A DNA stretch of 64,000 nucleotides from Alloalcanivorax gelatiniphagus (GCF_005938655.1 NZ_VCQT01000044.1:248001-312000), one strand, 5' to 3'; positions 17,535 to 26,531 are shown, counted from the stretch's first letter. The notes: a model not told the origin generated them from the sequence alone. Numbers and translations: made by a program.

Positions 17535-18083
17535 TTGGACGCTTTTCTCTCTTCCACCCTGCTGGTTGCCCTGGGCGAAATCGGCGATAAGACCCAGTTG
17601 TTGTCCCTGGCCCTGGTGATGCGCTATCGCAAGCCCTGGCCGATTCTGGCCGGCGTGATCGTCGCCACCCTGGTCAACCATGGCATCAGCGTCTGGTTCG
17701 GGGACTGGCTGGCCGACGCCATCCCGGCCAACTGGCTGCACTGGATTCTGGGCCTGAGCTTTATCGCCCTGGGCCTGTGGATGCTGATTCCGGACAAGGA
17801 CGAAGAGGTCGGCGACAAGTACCGCTTCGGCCCCTTCCTGACCAGCCTGGTGCTGTTCTTCATCGCCGAGATCGGCGACAAGACCCAGGTCGCCACGGTG
17901 GCCCTGGCGGTGCGTTTCCAGGAGTTCTGGCCGGTGCTTCTGGGCACCACCACGGGTATGATCGCCGCCAACCTGCCGGTGATCTGGGTGGCCCATCGTC
18001 TCGCCAGCGAGCGTTTCGAGGTGTGGGCCCACCGCATCAGCGCCGCCTTGTTCATCGCCTTCGGCGTGTGGGCATTGATCTGA
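17535..18083 (+). CDS. GDT1/TMEM165 (UPF0016) family manganese exporter
   Basis: A 182-residue membrane protein with two homologous halves, each carrying the family signature E-x-G-D-K-[TS]: EIGDKTQLLSLALVMRYR near the N-terminus and EIGDKTQVATVALAVRF in the second half. About six to seven helices are predicted. Members export manganese (or exchange cations with protons). The start is TTG at 17535 (MDAFLSSTLLVALGEIGDKT), preceded by AAGGA; no nearby in-frame ATG fits. A manganese riboswitch upstream supports the metal assignment. yaeQ follows after 19 bases. Confidence 0.92.
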   Translation: MDAFLSSTLLVALGEIGDKTQLLSLALVMRYRKPWPILAGVIVATLVNHGISVWFGDWLADAIPANWLHWILGLSFIALGLWMLIPDKDEEVGDKYRFGPFLTSLVLFFIAEIGDKTQVATVALAVRFQEFWPVLLGTTTGMIAANLPVIWVAHRLASERFEVWAHRISAALFIAFGVWALI

Positions 18084-18102
18084 ACCTTCGCAAGGAGTCC
18101 CT

Positions 18103-18639
18103 ATGGCGCTGACCGCCACCATCCACAAAGCGGAACTGACCGTCTCGGACATGGATCGGGACTACTACGCCACCCACAACCTGACGGTGGCGTTGCATCC
18201 CTCCGAAACCGAGGCGCGCATGATGCTGCGGCTGATGGCGTTCGCCCGCCATGCGGATGAGGCGCTGACCTTTACCCGGGGGCTGTCCAGCACCGACGAG
18301 CCGGATCTGTGGCGCCATCATCCCGACGGCACCGTGGAGGAGTGGATCGAGCTGGGGCAGCCGGACGAGAAGCGGCTGCGCAAGGCCTGCGGCCTGGCCC
18401 GCTCGGTGACCGTGTATTGCTATGGGCGCCAGGGACCGGAAGCCTGGCGGGCCGGTCTCGGCGACAAGCTGCAGCGCTTCAGCAATTTGACCGTATGGCG
18501 GGTGCCCCAGGACACCGAGCGGGCCCTGGCCGCCCTGGCCCAGCGGCAGATGCGGCTCAACGCCCTGATTCAGGACGGCCAGCTGTGGTTCGGTGACGAC
18601 AGCGACAATGTGGCGGTGGTCCTGGACGCCTTTTCCTGA
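18103..18639 (+). CDS. yaeQ: YaeQ family protein
   Basis: A 178-residue protein recognised as YaeQ from MALTATIHKAELTVSDMDRD, LHPSETEARMMLRLMAFA and ARSVTVYCYGRQ. The family has a restriction-nuclease-like fold. Its biological role is uncertain; it was once proposed to compensate for RfaH loss, a proposal that did not hold up. A clean ribosome site (AAGGAG) precedes the ATG. It is 19 bases downstream of the manganese exporter gene and may be under the same riboswitch. A REP pair follows. Confidence 0.93.
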   Translation: MALTATIHKAELTVSDMDRDYYATHNLTVALHPSETEARMMLRLMAFARHADEALTFTRGLSSTDEPDLWRHHPDGTVEEWIELGQPDEKRLRKACGLARSVTVYCYGRQGPEAWRAGLGDKLQRFSNLTVWRVPQDTERALAALAQRQMRLNALIQDGQLWFGDDSDNVAVVLDAFS

Positions 18640-18656
18640 AAGCCCGCCCCCTTTTT

Positions 18657-18724
18657 GTAGGAGCGGCTTCAGCCGCGATAATGCAGTAACGAGACGGGAT
18701 TATCGCGGCTAAAGCCGCTCCTAC
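18657..18724. repeat. REP-like palindrome pair (GC variant)
   Basis: A forward unit (18657-18679) and an inverted unit (18702-18724) flank a 22-base spacer. The inverted unit differs from the other only in its loop. It lies between the convergent yaeQ and acr3 genes and would form a strong hairpin in either transcript. Confidence 0.9.
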
Positions 18725-18731
18725 GGGGCTC

Positions 18732-19751
18732 CTACGGTTCGAACCAGTCCCGGGTGCGGTTGACGATGGCCACCAACGACAGCATCACCGGCACCTCCAC
18801 CAACACCCCCACCACCGTGGCCAGAGCCGCGCCGGAAGACAGGCCGAACAGGCTGATCGCCACCGCCACCGCCAGCTCGAAGAAGTTGGAGGTGCCGATC
18901 AGGCAGGCCGGGCCGGCCACGTTGTGGGGCAGGCGCAGCCAGCGGGCGGCGACGAAGGCGATCAGGAAGATGCCGTAGGTCTGGATCAGCAGCGGAATGG
19001 CGATCAGCACGATGGCCAGGGGCTTGGCCAGGATGGTCTCCGCCTGGAAGCCGAACAGCAGCACCACGGTGGCCAGCAGGCCCAGGATGCTTATCGGTTT
19101 GAGCCTGTGCACGAAAGCGTCCACCGCCGGTTCGCCGCCACGGCCGCTCAGCCAGCGGCGGGTGAGCACCCCGGCCACCAGCGGCAGCAACACGTACAGC
19201 ACCGTGGACAGCACCAGGGTGTCCCAGGGCACGGTGATGTCGCTGACCCCCAGCAGCAACGCGGCCAGGGGGGCGAAGGCGAACACCATGATCACGTCGT
19301 TCACCGACACCTGCACCAGGGTGTAGTTGGCGTCGCCCTTGGTGAGATGGCTCCACACGAACACCATGGCGGTGCAGGGCGCCACGCCCAGCAGGATCAT
19401 GCCGGCGATGTACTCACCGGCGGTTTGCGGGTCCACCAGGCCGGCGAACAGCACCTTGAAGAACAACCAGCCCAGCGCCGCCATGGTGAACGGCTTGATC
19501 AGCCAGTTCACCACCAGGGTCAGCAGCAGGCCCTTGGGCTTGTCGCCCACCCGCTTCATGGCGGCGAAGTCGATCTGGATCATCATCGGGTAGATCATCA
19601 CCCAGATGAACACCGCCACCGCCAGGTTCACCCGCGCCACCTGGAAGCCGGCCACCGCCTGGAACAGCCCCGGCAGGGCCAGGCCCAGGGCAACGCCGGC
19701 AATGATGGCCAGCCCCACCCAGACACTCAGAAAGCGCTCGAAGAATGGCAT
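18732..19751 (-). CDS. acr3: Arsenite efflux transporter, ACR3 family
   Basis: An inner-membrane arsenite exporter of 339 residues with about ten helices. The functional cysteine is Cys126 in [12 protein letters not shown], the conserved residue of ACR3 proteins. Other family landmarks are [15 protein letters not shown] and [14 protein letters not shown] with its conserved Glu. It removes the arsenite produced by ArsC. Its start overlaps the arsC stop by one base, so it is translationally coupled. It is the last gene of arsR-arsC-acr3. Confidence 0.95.
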   Translation of the reverse strand: MPFFERFLSVWVGLAIIAGVALGLALPGLFQAVAGFQVARVNLAVAVFIWVMIYPMMIQIDFAAMKRVGDKPKGLLLTLVVNWLIKPFTMAALGWLFFKVLFAGLVDPQTAGEYIAGMILLGVAPCTAMVFVWSHLTKGDANYTLVQVSVNDVIMVFAFAPLAALLLGVSDITVPWDTLVLSTVLYVLLPLVAGVLTRRWLSGRGGEPAVDAFVHRLKPISILGLLATVVLLFGFQAETILAKPLAIVLIAIPLLIQTYGIFLIAFVAARWLRLPHNVAGPACLIGTSNFFELAVAVAISLFGLSSGAALATVVGVLVEVPVMLSLVAIVNRTRDWFEP

Positions 19752-20245
19752 CAGCGGTCGCCCTGGTCGCGGTGGATCTTCTGCAGCGCCGCGGTCAGGC
19801 CGAGCGCGTTGAGGGATTCCAGATCCAGCGCCACCACCTGCTCCAGGCGCGACCGCAGCCGCGCGTAGGTGTCCTCGAACACCGCCTGGATGTGCGCCTC
19901 ATCGCCCCGCGCGGCGGCCGGGTCCGGGATGCCCCAGTGCACCTTGGCGGATTCCGACAGCCACACCGGGCAGGCTTCGCCGGCGGCGGCGTCGCACACC
20001 GTGATCACCACGTCGAACCCTTGGTCTTCCAGGTCGTCCATGGATTTGGAGGTGGGTTGCCCCACCGGCACGCCGTGGCGTTCCAGCACCGCCAGCGCGT
20101 TGGCATTGACCTGGCCGGAGGGGTGGCTGCCGGCGCTGCGGGCCTGCAGCCGGCCCGCGCCCAGGTGGTTGGCCAGGGCCTCGCCGAGAATCGAGCGGCA
20201 GGAATTGGCGGTGCAGAGAAACAGCAGTTTCAGTGGCGTTTTCAT
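19751..20245 (-). CDS. arsC: Arsenate reductase, thioredoxin-linked (LMW phosphatase) type
   Basis: Reduces arsenate to arsenite. The 164-residue protein has the P-loop C-x5-R at Cys11-Arg17 (CTANSCR). The two further redox cysteines, Cys84 (ITVCDAAAG) and Cys92, are at the spacing seen in thioredoxin-coupled ArsC. GIPDPA supplies the catalytic Asp. This is the low-molecular-weight phosphatase fold, distinct from the glutaredoxin-linked E. coli enzyme. It lies 31 bases downstream of arsR and overlaps acr3 by one base. Confidence 0.95.
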   Translation of the reverse strand: MKTPLKLLFLCTANSCRSILGEALANHLGAGRLQARSAGSHPSGQVNANALAVLERHGVPVGQPTSKSMDDLEDQGFDVVITVCDAAAGEACPVWLSESAKVHWGIPDPAAARGDEAHIQAVFEDTYARLRSRLEQVVALDLESLNALGLTAALQKIHRDQGDR

Positions 20246-20276
20246 GATGGTGTCCTCCGTGGCGGGGCGCGGCGGT

Positions 20277-20618
20277 TCAGCAGCAGCGGCCGGACAAGGG
20301 TTTCAGGTCCAGGTCCTGACGCCCTTGCCTGACCAGCTCCTCAACGATAGTGAGTGCCCACTCAGGCAACGAATCATCGATCCGGTAGTGCATCCAGGTG
20401 CCCTGGCGGCGGGCCACCACCAGCCCGCACTGGCGCAGCAGGGCCAGGTGCCGGGAGATGGTCGACTGGGGGGCCTCCAGGGCCGCCACCAGATCACAGA
20501 CACACACCTCCCGGTCCACGGCCATCAGGCAGAGCAGGCTCAGGCGCAGCTCCTCGCCCAGGCATTTGCAGAGTTCCGCGGCGGTGAGCCGGGCGGGGGC
20601 GGTGTGGATGGCGTGCAT
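20277..20618 (-). CDS. arsR: Arsenic-responsive repressor ArsR
   Basis: A 113-residue winged-helix repressor of the ars operon. The arsenite-binding cysteines are Cys39 and Cys41 (REVCVCDLVAALE), followed by the recognition region APQSTISRHLALLRQCGLV. The protein ends in vicinal cysteines (SGRCC), and Cys17 and Cys19 sit near the N-terminus, so extra metalloid ligands are possible. The ATG at 20618 is chosen over a frame opening at 20693 because the longer form would put the operator dyad and a terminator inside the coding region. Confidence 0.93.
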   Translation of the reverse strand: MHAIHTAPARLTAAELCKCLGEELRLSLLCLMAVDREVCVCDLVAALEAPQSTISRHLALLRQCGLVVARRQGTWMHYRIDDSLPEWALTIVEELVRQGRQDLDLKPLSGRCC

Positions 20619-20646
20619 GGGTGTCCCGTGTCCTGTGAAATATTCG

Positions 20647-20677
20647 TATATCCGGATTAACGGATATATTAAATCAA
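20647..20677 (-). promoter_or_regulatory. ArsR operator and promoter
   Basis: TATATCCG and CGGATATA are perfect 8-base arms (20647-20654, 20661-20668) around a 6-base spacer. A TTGATT-like -35 (20672-20677, minus strand) and a GGATAT/GATATA-like -10 overlap or flank the dyad. Repressor bound there would block transcription of arsR-arsC-acr3. The site is 29 bases upstream of the arsR start. Confidence 0.72.
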
Positions 20678-20702
20678 AAGAGACCCGGCACAAGGCCGGG
20701 CC
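20672..20702 (-). terminator. Rho-independent terminator after phoU
   Basis: On the minus strand GGCCCGGC and GCCGGGTC (20702-20695, 20689-20682) pair with one G-U and a 5-base loop, followed by TCTTTTGATTT. It lies 34 bases after the phoU stop and separates the pst-phoU transcript from the ars operon promoter that overlaps its tail. Confidence 0.72.
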
Positions 20703-20735
20703 GATGAATCTTTTATGGCAGGCAGCGGCGGCCGG

Positions 20736-21452
20736 TCAGGGTTTCTTCACCTCTTTCTCCATCTCATCGATGGAGATGTGCCGCACGTCCCGGCCCTTGA
20801 CCAGGAAGATCACCTGCTCGCCGATGTTGCGGGCGTGGTCGCCGATGCGCTCCAGGGCGCGCAGGGACCAGATGATGTTGAGCACCCGGGAAATGGCCCG
20901 CGGGTCTTCCATCATAAAGGTCACCAGGGCACGCATGGCGGAGCGGTATTCCATGTCCACCTCGGTGTCCTCGGCGGCCACTTCCACCGCCTTGTCGGCG
21001 TCGAAGCGGGCGAAGGCGTCCAGGGTGTCGCGCAGCATATTGCGCACATGGTTGCCGATATGGCGCACCTCCACATAGCCCCGCGGCGACTCCCCTTCCT
21101 CGGCCAGTTGCAGGGCCATGGCGGCGATCTTGGCGGACTCGTCACCGATCCGTTCCAGGTCGGACACCGCCTTGGAAACGGCGATGATCAGGCGCAGGTC
21201 GGAGGCCGCCGGGTGGCGCAGCGCCAGCACCCGGGCGCACTCCTCGTCGATCTGAATTTCCTGCTTGTCGACGCGCTCCTCGGTTTGCAGCACCTTCTCG
21301 GCGAGACCGGAGTCGGCGTGCAGCAGGGCCTCCAGGGCATCGACCACCTGTTTTTCCACCAGGCCGCCCATTTCCATGAGGTGATTGCGAATCGACTCCA
21401 GCGCTTCGTTGAACTGCGTGGAGCTGTGCTGACCAAAATGCATGCGATCCAT
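20736..21452 (-). CDS. phoU: Phosphate regulon negative regulator PhoU
   Basis: A 238-residue all-helical protein made of two three-helix repeats. Each repeat carries a metal-binding E/D-x3-D-like motif: SDLERIGDESAKIA in the first and LRALERIGDHARNIGEQV in the second. PhoU links the Pst transporter to PhoR and keeps PhoR off when phosphate is ample. It is the last gene of pstSCAB-phoU, 25 bases after pstB, with a terminator beyond it. Confidence 0.97.
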   Translation of the reverse strand: MDRMHFGQHSSTQFNEALESIRNHLMEMGGLVEKQVVDALEALLHADSGLAEKVLQTEERVDKQEIQIDEECARVLALRHPAASDLRLIIAVSKAVSDLERIGDESAKIAAMALQLAEEGESPRGYVEVRHIGNHVRNMLRDTLDAFARFDADKAVEVAAEDTEVDMEYRSAMRALVTFMMEDPRAISRVLNIIWSLRALERIGDHARNIGEQVIFLVKGRDVRHISIDEMEKEVKKP

Positions 21453-21477
21453 GTTGTGTTCTCCTTGGACCCTGGCC

Positions 21478-22302
21478 TTAGCCGAAGCGGCCGGTAATGT
21501 AGGCTTCGGTGAGTTCGTTTTCCGGTTTGGTGAAAACGGTCTCGGTGTCGTTCACCTCGATCAGCTCGCCCAGATGGAAATAGGCGGTGCGGTGGGACAC
21601 CCTCGCCGCCTGCTGCATGGAGTGAGTGACGATGACGATGGTATAGGACTCGGTGAGCTCGTCGATCAATTCCTCGATCTTGGCGGTGGCGATGGGGTCC
21701 AGCGCCGAGCAGGGCTCATCCATGAGAATCACCTCCGGGCTCACGGCAATGGCCCGGGCGATACACAGGCGCTGTTGCTGGCCACCGGACAAACCGGTGC
21801 CCGGCTTGTCGAGACGGTCCTTCACCTCGTCCCAAAGGCCGGCCTTGCGCAGGCTGGTCTCGACCACTTCGTCGAGATCGTATTTGCGCTTCGCCAGACC
21901 GTGCAGGCGCGGGCCATAGGCGATGTTGTCGTAGATCGACTTGGGGAACGGGTTGGGTTTCTGGAACACCATGCCCACCTTGGCGCGCAGCAACACCACA
22001 TCCAGGGACGGATCGTAAATGTCCTCGCCGTCCAGGGTCACGCTACCTTCCAGGCGGCACCCTTCGATGGTGTCGTTCATACGGTTGAGCGCGCGCAGAA
22101 AGGTGGACTTGCCACACCCGGACGGCCCGATGAACGAGATCACCTCGTTCTCCATGATGTCCAGATCAATGCCCTTGATCGCCTGGGTTTCGCCGTAATA
22201 AATCTTGACGTCCCTGGCACTGATCTTGACCGTTTCCGGCGCCGGCGACTGTTGCCGGTCGTCCTTGCGTTGCACCATCACTTCCGGATCGACCATCTTC
22301 AT
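21478..22302 (-). CDS. pstB: Phosphate ABC transporter ATP-binding protein PstB
   Basis: The ATPase of the high-affinity phosphate importer, 274 residues. Walker A is GPSGCGKST at 59-67, the signature is [15 protein letters not shown], Walker B is [13 protein letters not shown], and the switch is [16 protein letters not shown]. The start at 22302 ([15 protein letters not shown]) is preferred over the frame opening at 22338 because AAGGTGG lies at ribosome-site distance and the gene then begins two bases after pstA. The first 25 residues are a non-conserved extension. Confidence 0.95.
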   Translation of the reverse strand: MKMVDPEVMVQRKDDRQQSPAPETVKISARDVKIYYGETQAIKGIDLDIMENEVISFIGPSGCGKSTFLRALNRMNDTIEGCRLEGSVTLDGEDIYDPSLDVVLLRAKVGMVFQKPNPFPKSIYDNIAYGPRLHGLAKRKYDLDEVVETSLRKAGLWDEVKDRLDKPGTGLSGGQQQRLCIARAIAVSPEVILMDEPCSALDPIATAKIEELIDELTESYTIVIVTHSMQQAARVSHRTAYFHLGELIEVNDTETVFTKPENELTEAYITGRFG

Positions 22303-22304
22303 TG

Positions 22305-23669
22305 TCACCACCTTCTCTCGAATTTCTTGCGCAGCCAAATGGCGAAAGCGTTAAGGCTGATCATCATCAACAGCAGCACGATGATCGCCGCCGAGGTGCG
22401 CGCTTCGAAGAAGTTGCGCATCTCGTTGCCCTGCCAGAGATAGATCTGGACCGGCAGAGCCGTGGATTGTTCAAACGGCGTGCTCGGGATGTTGGCCACG
22501 AAAGCGTTCATGCCGATCAACAGCAGCGGCGCCGTTTCACCCAGTGCCTGGGCGACGCCGATAATGGCGCCGGTGAGAATGCCGGGAATCGCCAGCGGCA
22601 GCACCTGCTGGAACACCGTCTGCACCCGCGAGGCACCCAGCGCCAGCGCCGCCTGACGGATCGAGGGCGGCACCGCCTTGAGCGCGGAGCGGGTCGTGAT
22701 GATCACCGTGGGCAGGGTCATCAGGCTGAGCACCAGCCCGCCCACCAGCGGCGCGGACAGCGGCAGCCGGAACCAGTTGATAAAGATCGACGCGCCCAGC
22801 AAACCGAACACGATGGACGGCACCGCCGCCAGGTTATTGATGTTTACCTCGATCAAATCCACCAGCCGATTCTTGGGCGCGAACTCCTCCAGATAAACGG
22901 CGCTGGCCACGCCCACCGGCACCGCCAGCAGAATCACCACCAGCATCATGAACAGTGAGCCCATGAAGGCGCCGGCAAGACCGGCGGACGCCGGCGAACT
23001 GCGCGAGTCGGAATTGGTGAACAGGGTGGTGCTGAAGCTGACATTAAGGATGCCGTCGTCGTGCAGCTGGTCGGCGATACGGCGCACCTCCGGACTCAAC
23101 TGCAGGCGCGCGTCCGGCAGGCTGCGATCAATATTGCCGCGCACCCACACATCCACCTCGGCGTCGGCGAGCAGCTTCACCCGGCGGGTCTGGCCAATCA
23201 AGGACGGGTCCTCCGCCACCATATCCCGCAGCCGGTATTTGGCGCCGCTGGTGAACAGCTTGCGCAGCTGCCGGCGGTGCTCTTCCAGGTCCGGCTTGGC
23301 GGAGATCAGTGCATCCTCAAGAATGGTGTTCCAGTTGGCCATGGTGAGCTTGAAATTCCAGGCATTGAGGCGCTGCTCAAAGTCCCTGGGCGACTCTTCC
23401 GGCTGCGCTTGCGGCGGCGGGCCCATGTCCAGCACCGCCGGGTCGAAGCGCACGTCCAGGGTCAGCGTGGACTGCCAGAACGCCGGCAGGCCGCGGGAGA
23501 AAATGCTCACGAACAGCACCGCCACGAACGCCAGCCCCAGCATCACCGCGGTCAGGCCGAAGCGGCGGAAGCGCTTTTCCCGGGCGTGGCGGCGGCGCAG
23601 GCTGTTTTCCACCTGGCGTTGAATGCGGGCACGCGGGTCGACAGTGGAGTCCATCGTACTGTTGGCCAT
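22305..23669 (-). CDS. pstA: Phosphate ABC transporter permease PstA
   Basis: An inner-membrane permease of 454 residues, longer than the roughly 300 of E. coli PstA. After one N-terminal helix (about 35-60) comes a periplasmic insertion of some 150 residues ([30 protein letters not shown]), as in the extended PstA of pseudomonads. The transport domain follows, with the EAA-type loop [20 protein letters not shown]. It overlaps pstC by one base. Confidence 0.95.
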   Translation of the reverse strand: MANSTMDSTVDPRARIQRQVENSLRRRHAREKRFRRFGLTAVMLGLAFVAVLFVSIFSRGLPAFWQSTLTLDVRFDPAVLDMGPPPQAQPEESPRDFEQRLNAWNFKLTMANWNTILEDALISAKPDLEEHRRQLRKLFTSGAKYRLRDMVAEDPSLIGQTRRVKLLADAEVDVWVRGNIDRSLPDARLQLSPEVRRIADQLHDDGILNVSFSTTLFTNSDSRSSPASAGLAGAFMGSLFMMLVVILLAVPVGVASAVYLEEFAPKNRLVDLIEVNINNLAAVPSIVFGLLGASIFINWFRLPLSAPLVGGLVLSLMTLPTVIITTRSALKAVPPSIRQAALALGASRVQTVFQQVLPLAIPGILTGAIIGVAQALGETAPLLLIGMNAFVANIPSTPFEQSTALPVQIYLWQGNEMRNFFEARTSAAIIVLLLMMISLNAFAIWLRKKFERRW

Positions 23670-25045
23670 CAGTCGTATTGCTCCCGGTATTTACGGACGA
23701 TGTACAAGGCCACCACGTTCAGGCCCAGGGTGATCACGAACAGGGTCAGACCCAGCGCGAACGCCACCAGGGACTGCGGGCTGGCGAAGTCGGTGTCGCC
23801 GGTGAGCTGGTTAACGATGGTCACCGTCACCGTGGAGACCGCCTCGAACGGATTGGCGTGCAGGATCGGGCTGTTGCCGGCGGCCAGCACCACGATCATG
23901 GTTTCGCCGATGGCGCGGCTGGCGGCCAGCAGGAAGGCACCGACGATGCCCGGCAGCGCCGCCGGCAACACCACCTGGCGGATGGTCTCCGACTTGGTGG
24001 CGCCCATGCCCAGGGAGCCGTCGCGCAGGGACTGCGGCACCTGGGAAATAATGTCATCGGACAGCGACGACACGAACGGGATGATCATCACGCCCATCAC
24101 GAAACCGGCGGTGAGGGCGCTGGTGGAACGAATCTGGATACCGACCATGTCGCCCAGACTCGAAAAAAACGGGCCCACCACCATCAACGCGAACACGCCG
24201 TAGACGATGGTGGGGATGCCGGCGAGCACTTCGATCACCGGCTTGGCGAAGGAACGCAGCCAGGAAGGCGCGTACTCCGACATGTAGATGGCGGTCATCA
24301 ACCCCACCGGCACCGCCACCAGCAGCGCGATGATGCTGATCATCAACGTGCCCCAGAGCAGTGGCAGCAGACCAAAGTCGCCATAGTTGCCGTGCCCGGT
24401 GCTGCTGAAGCGCGGGTTCCAGGTGGTGCCGAAGAAGAAGTCCAGCGGGTGTACGAACGAGAAGAATCGCATCGCCTCGCCGAACATGGAGAACACGATA
24501 CCCACGGTGGTGAGGATGGCCACGCCGGAACACAGCAGCAGACCGGCGTTGATGACTTTCTCCACGTGGGTGCGCGCCCGCAGTTGCGGACGGATGCGAC
24601 CACGGGCGATGAACAACCCGGCCAGCGCCAGGGACGCCATCACCGCGATCTTGGCCAGCTCGCCAATGCCGCGCAGCCGGGCCAGGGTTTCCGCCGCCGC
24701 CACTTCGTAGGGCGCCGGGTCACCGGACACACCGTAGCCACTGGCGATATCGCCGAGACGCCGCATCAGATTGCCGGCCTGTTGGGACGGCAGATTGGCC
24801 ATTTCCGGCGGCAGTTGCGAGAACACCACCGAGCGGATTACCGACGGTTCCAGCAGCGTCCACAGCACGAACACCAGCAACGCCGGCAAACCACACCACA
24901 GCGCCACCAGCCAGCCGTAATACCCGGGCCGCGAGTTCATGCGTCCGGAGGTGGTACTGGCAACCGCGCGGCTCCGTGTCAGACCCAGTTGATAGGCCAC
25001 GCCCATCAGGATCAGGAGCAGAACGATCAGCGTCATGTTGTCCAT
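23669..25045 (-). CDS. pstC: Phosphate ABC transporter permease PstC
   Basis: The second permease of the Pst importer, 458 residues. Like PstA it is longer than the E. coli form: an N-terminal helix, a second helix and a roughly 70-residue extracytoplasmic segment (SQLPPEMANLPSQQAGNLMR) precede the core. The core includes FFFGTTWNPRF, the family landmark, and the EAA-like loop VPQSLRDGSLGMGATKSETI. Its stop overlaps the pstA start by one base. A GC-rich hairpin separates it from pstS. Confidence 0.95.
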   Translation of the reverse strand: MDNMTLIVLLLILMGVAYQLGLTRSRAVASTTSGRMNSRPGYYGWLVALWCGLPALLVFVLWTLLEPSVIRSVVFSQLPPEMANLPSQQAGNLMRRLGDIASGYGVSGDPAPYEVAAAETLARLRGIGELAKIAVMASLALAGLFIARGRIRPQLRARTHVEKVINAGLLLCSGVAILTTVGIVFSMFGEAMRFFSFVHPLDFFFGTTWNPRFSSTGHGNYGDFGLLPLLWGTLMISIIALLVAVPVGLMTAIYMSEYAPSWLRSFAKPVIEVLAGIPTIVYGVFALMVVGPFFSSLGDMVGIQIRSTSALTAGFVMGVMIIPFVSSLSDDIISQVPQSLRDGSLGMGATKSETIRQVVLPAALPGIVGAFLLAASRAIGETMIVVLAAGNSPILHANPFEAVSTVTVTIVNQLTGDTDFASPQSLVAFALGLTLFVITLGLNVVALYIVRKYREQYD

Positions 25046-25117
25046 CGTGACTCCAGTTGCCCTTGTCCCGGTAGTTGTCCCGGTGATTGCCCCGGTTCCA
25101 CCGTCTTTTTAATGCGA

Positions 25118-25150
25118 CGACCCCCGCGGAGACTGTACCGACGGGGGCCG
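25118..25150 (-). terminator. GC-rich hairpin between pstS and pstC
   Basis: On the minus strand CGGCCCCCG and CGGGGGTCG pair over nine bases with one G-U and a 15-base loop. No U tract follows. Hairpins at this position in binding-protein operons often stabilise the abundant pstS message or attenuate read-through into the permeases; either would fit. Confidence 0.5.
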
Positions 25151-25169
25151 TTTGGCATGGCTGCCTATC

Positions 25170-26168
25170 TTACTTGCTGACGACCTTGCGGTCTTTGAAA
25201 TCAGCGATGGCCTGCTCACGCTCCTGGTCGTTCAGCGGGATCAGACCGGTTTCCTCGAGCTGGCTGCCGAAGCCGGATACGTCTTCGCTCAGGAAGTACT
25301 GCACGTACTCTTCGATGCCCGGGATGGCGCCGATGTGCTCGCCTTTCACGTAGAAGAACAGCGGGCGGGATACCGGGTACTCACCGGAACCGATGGTTTC
25401 CAGGGTCGGGGTAACGCCGTTGATGGTGGCCACTTTCAGGCGGTCACGGTTCTGCTCGTAGAAGCCCAGACCAAATACGCCCACCGCGTCGGCCTGTGCC
25501 TGCAGACGGGCCAGGGTTTCGGTGTAGTCGCCGGAGATTTCGACCACGCGGCCGTCCTGGCGGAACTTCAGGCAATCTTCCTCGTTCTTGGCGGTGCAGC
25601 CTTCTTCAACCACCTTCTCCTCGAACACTTCGCGGGTACCGTGGTTGGAAGCCGGGATCACCAGCATGATTTCCTGGTTCGGCAGGGACTTATCGATCTG
25701 TGACCAGTTGGTGTAGGGGTTGGCCACCATTTTGCCGTCTTTCGGTACTTCGGCGGCGATCGCTTTGTACACGTATTCCGGCTTCAGTTTGAAGCTGCCC
25801 TTGTTGGCGTTGGAGGCGAACACGATGCCGTCGTAGCCGAAGCGCACTTCCAGGATTTGCTTGACGCCGGCGTTGGCGCAGCTCTCGATCTCGCTGGACT
25901 TGATCGGGCGGGAAGCGTTGGCGATGTCGATGGTGTTTTCACCGACGCCCTGGCAGAACTGACGCAGGCCACCGCTGGAACCGCCGGAACCCACCACCGG
26001 GGTATTGAACGGGAAGGCATTGCCGAACTGCTCGGCCACGATGCTGGCGTAGGGCAGCACGGTGGAAGAACCGGCGATCTGAATGGTGTCGCGGGCCATG
26101 GCCGGCGCCGCTGCGGCGGTCATGGAAACGGCGGCGAAGGCCAAACCAAGAGCTTTCTTGAAACGCAT
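25170..26168 (-). CDS. pstS: Phosphate-binding periplasmic protein PstS
   Basis: The periplasmic phosphate receptor, 332 residues with a Sec signal peptide (MRFKKALGLAFAAVSMTAAA, cleavage near AMA-RDT). Phosphate-binding stretches are IAGSSTVLPYA near the mature N-terminus, GSGGSSGGLRQFC, and ASNHGTREVFEE. The type resembles the PstS of pseudomonads. The ATG at 26168 follows GAGGA; the longer frame upstream has no signal peptide and is rejected. Transcription starts from a PhoB-dependent promoter about 200 bases upstream, leaving a long untranslated leader. Confidence 0.95.
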   Translation of the reverse strand: MRFKKALGLAFAAVSMTAAAAPAMARDTIQIAGSSTVLPYASIVAEQFGNAFPFNTPVVGSGGSSGGLRQFCQGVGENTIDIANASRPIKSSEIESCANAGVKQILEVRFGYDGIVFASNANKGSFKLKPEYVYKAIAAEVPKDGKMVANPYTNWSQIDKSLPNQEIMLVIPASNHGTREVFEEKVVEEGCTAKNEEDCLKFRQDGRVVEISGDYTETLARLQAQADAVGVFGLGFYEQNRDRLKVATINGVTPTLETIGSGEYPVSRPLFFYVKGEHIGAIPGIEEYVQYFLSEDVSGFGSQLEETGLIPLNDQEREQAIADFKDRKVVSK

Positions 26169-26304
26169 TGTTGAATCCTCGTCTGCATCTGCGAATGGAG
26201 CGACATCGCCTTCGATGCCGCCCTTGCCCGGGCTCGCTGATCCGGTTCCCCCGACGATGCCCGGGCCAGGGGAGGTCGATTGTGGGCAAGCTCCATTGCA
26301 ACAA

Positions 26305-26330
26305 TGTGACACGGCCAAACTGTGACACGG
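26305..26330. repeat. Direct repeat in the pstS leader
   Basis: TGTGACACGG occurs exactly twice, at 26305-26314 and 26321-26330, a 16-base period. It lies downstream of the predicted pstS start point, within the long leader. It is not a second Pho box because the period is 16, not 11. It may bind another regulator, or be chance. Confidence 0.6.
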
Positions 26331-26369
26331 TTCGCACTGGGGCGCCGCCCGGTTTTCCAGTCGCGGAGC

Positions 26370-26403
26370 AGTATGGAACCGTCAAATGACACTAAGATGA
26401 CAA
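26370..26403 (-). promoter_or_regulatory. Pho box and -10 element of the pstS promoter
   Basis: Reading the minus strand, TTGTCAT (26403-26397), four bases, then GTGTCAT (26392-26386) form the two PhoB half sites with an 11-base period. A -10-like CATACT (26375-26370) begins 11 bases downstream. Geometry is the same as at phoB. The surrounding 363-base gap between pstS and the TRAP gene otherwise holds only the direct repeat noted above. Confidence 0.88.
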
Positions 26404-26531
26404 ATCCGCTGCGGCGGCGGCCAGCGGCCGGCGAAAGTGATACAAAAATGCCGCGCAGGCCCCGTGTTTGCTGACCTGAAGCCCCATCATCCGTATAATT
26501 CGCGCCGGACCCGGGTTCCGGCGAGGCAAAT

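Noticed and set aside
20619-20693. A 25-residue N-terminal extension of ArsR
   Set aside because: It would place the operator dyad and the phoU terminator inside coding sequence and adds no conserved residues.
26305-26330. A second Pho box at the pstS promoter
   Set aside because: The repeat has a 16-base period and lies downstream of the predicted start, so it does not fit PhoB binding.
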